Below are positions 59,344 to 64,000 of a stretch of DNA of 64,000 nucleotides, piece after piece. A model generated the notes under the pieces. The model was not told where the DNA came from and searched no databases. It worked only from the letters and a program-made list of their open reading frames with translations. Source of the DNA: Burkholderia pyrrocinia (GTDB taxonomy: Bacteria > Pseudomonadota > Gammaproteobacteria > Burkholderiales > Burkholderiaceae); the NCBI RefSeq assembly GCF_001028665.1, contig NZ_CP011503.1, positions 1,798,001 to 1,862,000 of the forward strand. Direction: 5' to 3'. A program made the position numbers and the translations under genes. Numbering within the stretch: position 1 is the stretch's first letter; every line of letters starts with the position of its first letter.

Positions 59344-60684
59344 TCACGGATAGAAGATCTGGACGCGGAAATTCGAGGCGGGCGCGCCGTTCGTTTCGAT
59401 GCGGACGACCATCGTCTGCGTCGTGCCGGGCGGCAGCCCGGCGTCGATCGGCGTGCCCGGGCGCACGTAGTCGCGCGGCGCGAGCACGCGGCGCACGGTG
59501 ACGTGATTGGTGTCGTCGAGCAGCGTCAGTTCGAGCGACGGGTACGCGAGTGCGACGTGGTAGCGGTTCGTCAGCGGCACCTTCAGCTCGAGCACGCGCG
59601 GGCCGTCGAGCTGGCGCAGGTCGGTCGCGTCGAGCCGCAGGCCGTCGATCGCGCGCGGCGGCGCGACCGTGCAGCCGAGCGGCGCGCAGGCCTGACGGAA
59701 CCAGCCCTGCGTTACGGGCCAGTAGATCATCAGCGTTTCACGTTGCCACCACGCGAGTTGCGCGACGAGCAGCACGGCCAGCACCGCGGCGACGAGGCCG
59801 CCGAAAAAGCCGCCGAGCAACCCGCGCCGCTGCGGCGCGCGCGTCTCGCGTGTGACGGCGAAGTGCGGGCGATCGTCGTCGGTCAGCGCGGCCGGGAACG
59901 GCGCGGCGGGCGTGTCGGTGGGCGCGGCAGGCGTTTTTTCGTGCCGGGTGACGGCATCGGGTTCGGATCCGGTTTCGGGTGCGGTTACGGCCGGCGCCGG
60001 CGTGAACGCAAAACGCGGTTCGCGCGGAGCGCGCTCGTCGTCCGGCACTGCGAAGTGCGCGTTGCCCACGGGTTCGGCGTCGTTGGTAGCGGCTTCTGCT
60101 TCCGATGGAGTGTGGGCGACGAAGCGGGGCTCGTGCGGGTCGCGATCGACGGGCACGGGCGCTGCTTCGGTTTCCTGTTCCGTCTGCTTCGAATGCGGTT
60201 CGGTCGGTTGCGCGGCGTCAGCCGATGCGTCCAGCTCGGCCGGGGACGGGAACGACGCGGGCGTACCCGACAGGTGAACGACGCCGGCGTCGGTGGACGG
60301 GAGCGCGACCGGCACCAGCGGTTCGGTGCGCACGGTCTGCACGTTGTGCTGCAACGACGGATCGACGCCGGCGTCGAGCCAAGGCGCCCACATGTCCCAG
60401 CCTTCCGGCTTGTAGTCGAGGTCGGACGGCGACCCGGCCGGCGCGTCGGCCGTGAACAGTCGTGCGGGCGCGGCCGGGTGGTGCGCGTCGCCGTCGTGCG
60501 GCGCGGCAGCCGTTTCGGTCAATGCCGGTTCGGGCTGCTGCGCGTGCTCGGGGACGAGCGATTCCGATGCGTTGAAGACTTCGTGGCAATGCCCGCAGCG
60601 CACGAGCCCTTGATGCAGCGAGAGCTGTTCCTGCTGCAGCCGGAAGACGGTTTCGCAATGAGGGCAGCGCGTCGCAAGAAGCAT
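59344..60684 (-). CDS. Zinc-ribbon and DUF3426 membrane protein
   Basis: A 446-residue protein in three parts. An N-terminal MJ0042-type zinc ribbon ([15 protein letters not shown]...[11 protein letters not shown], residues 7-43) is followed by a long, low-complexity proline/alanine/acidic region (about 45-270). A membrane helix ([21 protein letters not shown], about 290-310) leads to a DUF3426 domain that would lie in the periplasm. The function is unknown. It is found directly downstream of prmA in Burkholderia-type genomes and may be co-transcribed with it (45-bp gap). Confidence 0.85.
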   Translation of the reverse strand: MLLATRCPHCETVFRLQQEQLSLHQGLVRCGHCHEVFNASESLVPEHAQQPEPALTETAAAPHDGDAHHPAAPARLFTADAPAGSPSDLDYKPEGWDMWAPWLDAGVDPSLQHNVQTVRTEPLVPVALPSTDAGVVHLSGTPASFPSPAELDASADAAQPTEPHSKQTEQETEAAPVPVDRDPHEPRFVAHTPSEAEAATNDAEPVGNAHFAVPDDERAPREPRFAFTPAPAVTAPETGSEPDAVTRHEKTPAAPTDTPAAPFPAALTDDDRPHFAVTRETRAPQRRGLLGGFFGGLVAAVLAVLLVAQLAWWQRETLMIYWPVTQGWFRQACAPLGCTVAPPRAIDGLRLDATDLRQLDGPRVLELKVPLTNRYHVALAYPSLELTLLDDTNHVTVRRVLAPRDYVRPGTPIDAGLPPGTTQTMVVRIETNGAPASNFRVQIFYP

Positions 60685-60729
60685 GTCGAGCCGGGCGGCC
60701 TGCTGGCCAGAGTGAAGGACAGCGCTATT

Positions 60730-61632
60730 CTAATGGCTTTCCCGCCGGGTTCCGGCGAGGCATACCCAACCTTCGTGTTCGCGCCAGACCGAGATGTCGA
60801 TGTAGCGCGCATAGACGGCCGCGACTTCGTCCGCCTGGCGCGCGAGCACGCCCGACAGCGCGATGCGCCCGCCCGGTTTGACCTTCGACGCCAGCATCGA
60901 TGCCATCAGCTTCAGCGGGTTCGACAGGATGTTCGCGACGACGATGTCGAATTCGCCGTCCGGGCACGCATCGGGCAGCCCGTACGTGACTTCCGCCCGG
61001 TTGCGCTCGCTGTTCTGCCGCGCCGATTCGACCGCCTGCGGATCGATGTCGATGCCGATGACGGGGTTCGCCCCGCATTTCTTCGCGAGGATCGCGAGAA
61101 TGCCGGAGCCGCAACCGTAGTCGAGCACCGACTGGCCGGGCTTCACCGACTGTTCGAGCCATTCCATGCAAAGGCGCGTGGTCGGATGGCTGCCGGTGCC
61201 GAACGCGAGGCCGGGGTCGAGTTCGAGTACGAGCGCGTCGGGATCGGGCGCGTCGTGCCACGACGGCACGACCCAGATCCGCTCGCCGATCGGGATCGGC
61301 TCGAACTGCGATTGCGTGAGCCGCACCCAGTCCTGTTCCTCGACTTCGCGGACGTCGAACTTCGGCGCGCCGGCGAGGCCGATCTCGTTCGCGGCGGCCG
61401 CGAGCAGCACGGCCGGCTCATGGTCGGGCGACAGCAGTGCGACCACGCGCGAGTGCTGCCACGCGGTGCGATCGGGCACGAGGCCGGGCTCGCCGAAGAG
61501 CGGCTGTTCGTCGGGCGTGTCGGCGTCGGCGTCCTCGACGGACACCGACAGCGCGCCGAGGTCGAGCAGCGCGTCGGACAGTGCCTCCGCATGCTCACGG
61601 GCCAGTTCGACGACGAGTTCGCGATAACTCAT
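60730..61632 (-). CDS. prmA: Ribosomal protein L11 methyltransferase
   Basis: PrmA trimethylates several amino groups of ribosomal protein L11. The 300-residue protein has an N-terminal L11-binding domain (starting [18 protein letters not shown]) and a SAM-dependent methyltransferase domain with [17 protein letters not shown] near residue 144, [13 protein letters not shown] near 168 and [13 protein letters not shown] near 232. The NPPY-like NILSNPL motif is typical. It begins two bases after the accC stop. Confidence 0.95.
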   Translation of the reverse strand: MSYRELVVELAREHAEALSDALLDLGALSVSVEDADADTPDEQPLFGEPGLVPDRTAWQHSRVVALLSPDHEPAVLLAAAANEIGLAGAPKFDVREVEEQDWVRLTQSQFEPIPIGERIWVVPSWHDAPDPDALVLELDPGLAFGTGSHPTTRLCMEWLEQSVKPGQSVLDYGCGSGILAILAKKCGANPVIGIDIDPQAVESARQNSERNRAEVTYGLPDACPDGEFDIVVANILSNPLKLMASMLASKVKPGGRIALSGVLARQADEVAAVYARYIDISVWREHEGWVCLAGTRRESH

Positions 61633-61634
61633 GC

Positions 61635-63002
61635 TTACGCTTCTTCCGGTGCGACCTGCTGCTTCTGCGCGAGCCGGTTTTCGAGGTAGTGGATGCTGGT
61701 GCCGCCTTCGACGAACTTCGAATCGATCATCAGCTCGCGGTGCAGCGGGATGTTGGTCTGGATGCCTTCGACGACCATCTCCGACAGCGCGATGCGCATC
61801 CGGCTGATCGCCTGCTCGCGGGTCGCGCCGTAGGTGATCAGCTTGCCGATCATCGAATCATAGTTCGGCGGCACGAAATAACCATTGTAGGCGTGCGAGT
61901 CGACGCGCACGCCGGGGCCGCCCGGCGTATGCCACGACGTGATCCGGCCCGGCGACGGCGTGAACTTGAACGGATCTTCTGCGTTGATCCGGCATTCGAT
62001 CGCATGTCCGCGGAACTGGATGTCGCGCTGGCGCAGCGCGAGCTTCTCGCCGGCCGCGATGCGGATCTGCTCCTGCACGATGTCGACGCCCGTGATCAGT
62101 TCCGACACCGGGTGCTCGACTTGTACGCGCGTGTTCATCTCGATGAAGTAGAACTCGCCGTTTTCGTACAGGAATTCGAACGTGCCCGCGCCGAGGTAGC
62201 CCATCTTCTTGCACGCGTCCGCGCAGCGGTCGCCGATGCGGTCGATCAGGCGGCGCGGAATGCCGGGCGCCGGCGCTTCCTCGATCACCTTCTGGTGACG
62301 GCGCTGCATCGAGCAGTCGCGCTCGCCGAGCCAGATCGCGTTCTTGTACGCGTCGGACAGCACCTGGATCTCGATGTGGCGCGGGTTCTCGAGGAACTTC
62401 TCCATGTACACCTGCGGGTTGCCGAACGCACGGCCGGCTTCCTCGCGGGTCATGTTGACCGCGTTGACGAGCGCGGCCTCGGTGTGCACGACGCGCATCC
62501 CGCGCCCGCCACCGCCGCCTGCCGCCTTGATGATGACCGGGTAGCCGATCGCGCGCGCAATCTTGACGATCTCCTTCGGATCGTCCGGCAACGCGCCTTC
62601 CGAGCCCGGCACGCACGGCACGCCGGTCTTGATCATCGTCTGCTTGGCGGTGACCTTGTCACCCATCATGCGGATCGTTTCCGGGCGCGGGCCGATGAAC
62701 GTGAAGCCCGACTGCTCGACGCGTTCCGCGAAATCGGCGTTCTCCGACAGGAAGCCGTAGCCGGGGTGGATCGCCTCGGCGTCGGTGACTTCCGCGGCGC
62801 TGATCAGCGCCGGCATGTTCAGGTAGCTCAGGTTCGACGGGGCCGGGCCGATACAGACGGCTTCGTCCGCGAGGCGCACGTACTTGGCTTCCTTGTCGGC
62901 TTCCGAGTAGACGACCACCGTCTTGACGCCGAGCTCGCGGCACGCGCGCTGGATGCGCAGCGCGATTTCACCGCGGTTGGCAATGAGGATTTTTTCAAAC
63001 AT
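61635..63002 (-). CDS. accC: Acetyl-CoA carboxylase, biotin carboxylase subunit
   Basis: AccC carboxylates biotin on AccB with bicarbonate and ATP, the first half of malonyl-CoA synthesis. The 455-residue ATP-grasp enzyme begins [17 protein letters not shown]. The glycine-rich [14 protein letters not shown] near residue 159, [19 protein letters not shown] near 230 and [14 protein letters not shown] near 288 form the active site. Length equals E. coli AccC (449) within a few residues. It lies downstream of accB in one unit. Confidence 0.97.
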   Translation of the reverse strand: MFEKILIANRGEIALRIQRACRELGVKTVVVYSEADKEAKYVRLADEAVCIGPAPSNLSYLNMPALISAAEVTDAEAIHPGYGFLSENADFAERVEQSGFTFIGPRPETIRMMGDKVTAKQTMIKTGVPCVPGSEGALPDDPKEIVKIARAIGYPVIIKAAGGGGGRGMRVVHTEAALVNAVNMTREEAGRAFGNPQVYMEKFLENPRHIEIQVLSDAYKNAIWLGERDCSMQRRHQKVIEEAPAPGIPRRLIDRIGDRCADACKKMGYLGAGTFEFLYENGEFYFIEMNTRVQVEHPVSELITGVDIVQEQIRIAAGEKLALRQRDIQFRGHAIECRINAEDPFKFTPSPGRITSWHTPGGPGVRVDSHAYNGYFVPPNYDSMIGKLITYGATREQAISRMRIALSEMVVEGIQTNIPLHRELMIDSKFVEGGTSIHYLENRLAQKQQVAPEEA

Positions 63003-63087
63003 AGCGAGTATTCGTCTCTTCGAGGGGCGCGCGAACGGCGCCTGGCGAGCATCGGCGGCGCGCGGCCGGGTTAGCCGCGCGGCGGAC

Positions 63088-63561
63088 TTAGCCGATCACG
63101 AAAAGCGGCTGGCCGTATTCGACGGCCTGGCCGTTCTCGACGAGGATTTCCTTGATCACGCCAGCCTTGTCCGACTCGATCTCGTTGAGCAGCTTCATCG
63201 CTTCGATGATGCAGATCGTCTGGCCTTCCTTGACCGTGTCGCCGACCTGGACGAACGGGTCCGCGCCCGGCGACGGCGCGCGATAGAACGTGCCGACCAT
63301 CGGCGACGTCACGACGTGGCCCTGCGGGACGGCCGGCGCGGCTGCGGCGCCGGCTGCCGGCGCAGCGGCACCTTCGGCCGGCAGCGCGACCGACGGAGCG
63401 GGCGCGCTGAATTGCGGGGCATACCCAGCCGTCGGCTGCACGTAGACCGGCGGCGCGTTCTTGACGATGCGCACCTTGCCTTCGCCTTCCGTCACTTCCA
63501 GCTCGGAGATGCCGGATTCGGAAACGAGGTCGATCAGAGTTTTCAGCTTACGAAGATCCAT
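63088..63561 (-). CDS. accB: Acetyl-CoA carboxylase, biotin carboxyl carrier protein
   Basis: AccB carries the biotin used by AccC and the carboxyltransferase. The 157-residue protein begins [19 protein letters not shown], has a proline/alanine-rich linker (about 45-80) and a C-terminal biotinyl domain with the acceptor lysine in [14 protein letters not shown] near residue 123. The thumb segment [11 protein letters not shown] is present. The ATG at MDLRKLK is preferred to an upstream ATG six codons earlier. Order aroQ-accB-accC is widespread in proteobacteria. Confidence 0.97.
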   Translation of the reverse strand: MDLRKLKTLIDLVSESGISELEVTEGEGKVRIVKNAPPVYVQPTAGYAPQFSAPAPSVALPAEGAAAPAAGAAAAPAVPQGHVVTSPMVGTFYRAPSPGADPFVQVGDTVKEGQTICIIEAMKLLNEIESDKAGVIKEILVENGQAVEYGQPLFVIG

Positions 63562-63587
63562 CGGGAATTCCCCTTTCAATACGTGAA

Positions 63588-63610
63588 AGCGCCGGTTAGG
63601 GGCCGGCGCT
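63588..63610 (-). promoter_or_regulatory. Hairpin between aroQ and accB
   Basis: AGCGCCGG and CCGGCGCT form a perfect 8-bp stem with a seven-base loop, 27 bases upstream of the accB ATG. On the minus strand it is followed only by TTT, so it is at best a weak terminator or attenuator. Confidence 0.4.
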
Positions 63611-63627
63611 GAATCTAGATCGCGAAT

Positions 63628-64000
63628 TCAGCCGCGCGACGTGCCTTGCAGCTTGTCCAGCGCGTACTCGAGCGCGTACAGATAACCTTTCCAGCCGAGC
63701 CCGCAGATCACGCCTTCGGCCTGGTCGGAAAAGTAGGAGTGGTGCCTGAACGCTTCGCGGCGATGCACGTTCGACAAATGAACCTCGACGAACGGGATGC
63801 CAACGCCGGCGATCGCGTCCCGGATCGCGACGCTCGTGTGCGTATACGCGGCCGGATTGATCAGGATGAAATCGGTCTGTTCCTCCCGCGCGGCCTGGAT
63901 GCGGTCGACCAGCGCGCCTTCATGGTTGCTCTGGAACGACGACAGTTCGGCGCCGGCTTCCCGGGCGCGCGCGGCAAGCGCCTGATCGATCTGCGCCAGC
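63628..64000 (-). CDS. aroQ: 3-dehydroquinate dehydratase type II, C-terminal part (5' end outside window)
   Basis: AroQ dehydrates 3-dehydroquinate in the shikimate pathway. About 124 C-terminal residues are visible, and the frame continues beyond the window edge. Conserved segments are [30 protein letters not shown] (substrate binding), [20 protein letters not shown] (catalytic histidine region) and [20 protein letters not shown] at the C-terminus. It precedes accB by 66 bp on the same strand, the usual aroQ-accB order. Confidence 0.93.
   Translation of the reverse strand, partial: LAQIDQALAARAREAGAELSSFQSNHEGALVDRIQAAREEQTDFILINPAAYTHTSVAIRDAIAGVGIPFVEVHLSNVHRREAFRHHSYFSDQAEGVICGLGWKGYLYALEYALDKLQGTSRG

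Overview
The window is 64 kb of GC-rich DNA from the primary chromosome of a Burkholderia, most likely a member of the B. cepacia complex. The evidence is protein-level resemblance, strong GC bias at third codon positions, the gene order, and a lysine/alanine-rich histone H1-like protein typical of this group. Almost everything is core housekeeping. I see no prophage, insertion sequence, CRISPR array, resistance gene or secretion island. The genus call is an inference from protein families; no database search was possible.

Layout: (1) 1-5.7 kb holds the 3' part of a molybdopterin oxidoreductase gene, a FadD-type acyl-CoA ligase, a general porin (minus strand) and coq7 (ubiquinone synthesis). 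(2) 5.9-25.4 kb is the complete division and cell-wall (dcw) cluster: mraZ, rsmH, ftsL, ftsI, murE, murF, mraY, murD, ftsW, murG, murC, ddl, ftsQ, ftsA, ftsZ, then a peroxiredoxin gene and lpxC. Most junctions are ATGA stop/start overlaps. It begins with a promoter overlapped by four 10-bp direct repeats, a likely MraZ operator. (3) 25.4-38.5 kb: dciA (helicase loader), secA, argJ, an AAA ATPase, mutT, then a minus-strand group (pilB, pilC, pilD, coaE, zapD, yacG), a CorC/CNNM-type transporter and tRNA-Pro(CGG). (4) 38.6-44.3 kb: ispB, rplU, rpmA, obgE, proB, a lipoprotein and rppH. (5) 44.5-50.9 kb: proS, marC, hpt, ffh, a CcsA-like protein, a small zinc-ribbon protein and ampD. (6) 51-57 kb: nrdA and nrdB, with a promoter carrying a tandem NrdR-box pair, then a long structured intergenic RNA region and the histone H1-like gene. 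(7) 57.2-64 kb, all on the minus strand: a glycine-zipper lipoprotein, a PfkB-family kinase, tpx, a DUF3426 protein, prmA, accC, accB and the 3' part of aroQ.

Most of the genes serve envelope growth: peptidoglycan precursors (Mur, Ddl, MraY), septal synthesis (FtsI, FtsW, FtsL, FtsQ), the Z ring (FtsZ, FtsA, ZapD), lipid A (LpxC), fatty-acid supply (AccBC, FadD), wall recycling (AmpD), polyprenyl chains (IspB) and export (SecA, Ffh). Replication and nucleotide supply genes (DciA, NrdAB, Hpt, MutT) lie among them.

The most unusual observations are a 125-bp insertion between ftsW and murG and a highly structured non-coding segment. The insertion duplicated the murG translation-initiation site and created a 42-codon mini-ORF that keeps the ATGA coupling chain intact. 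The non-coding segment (about 300 nt) consists of consecutive perfect or near-perfect hairpins upstream of the histone H1-like gene. A terminator-like hairpin sits immediately before the proS start codon.
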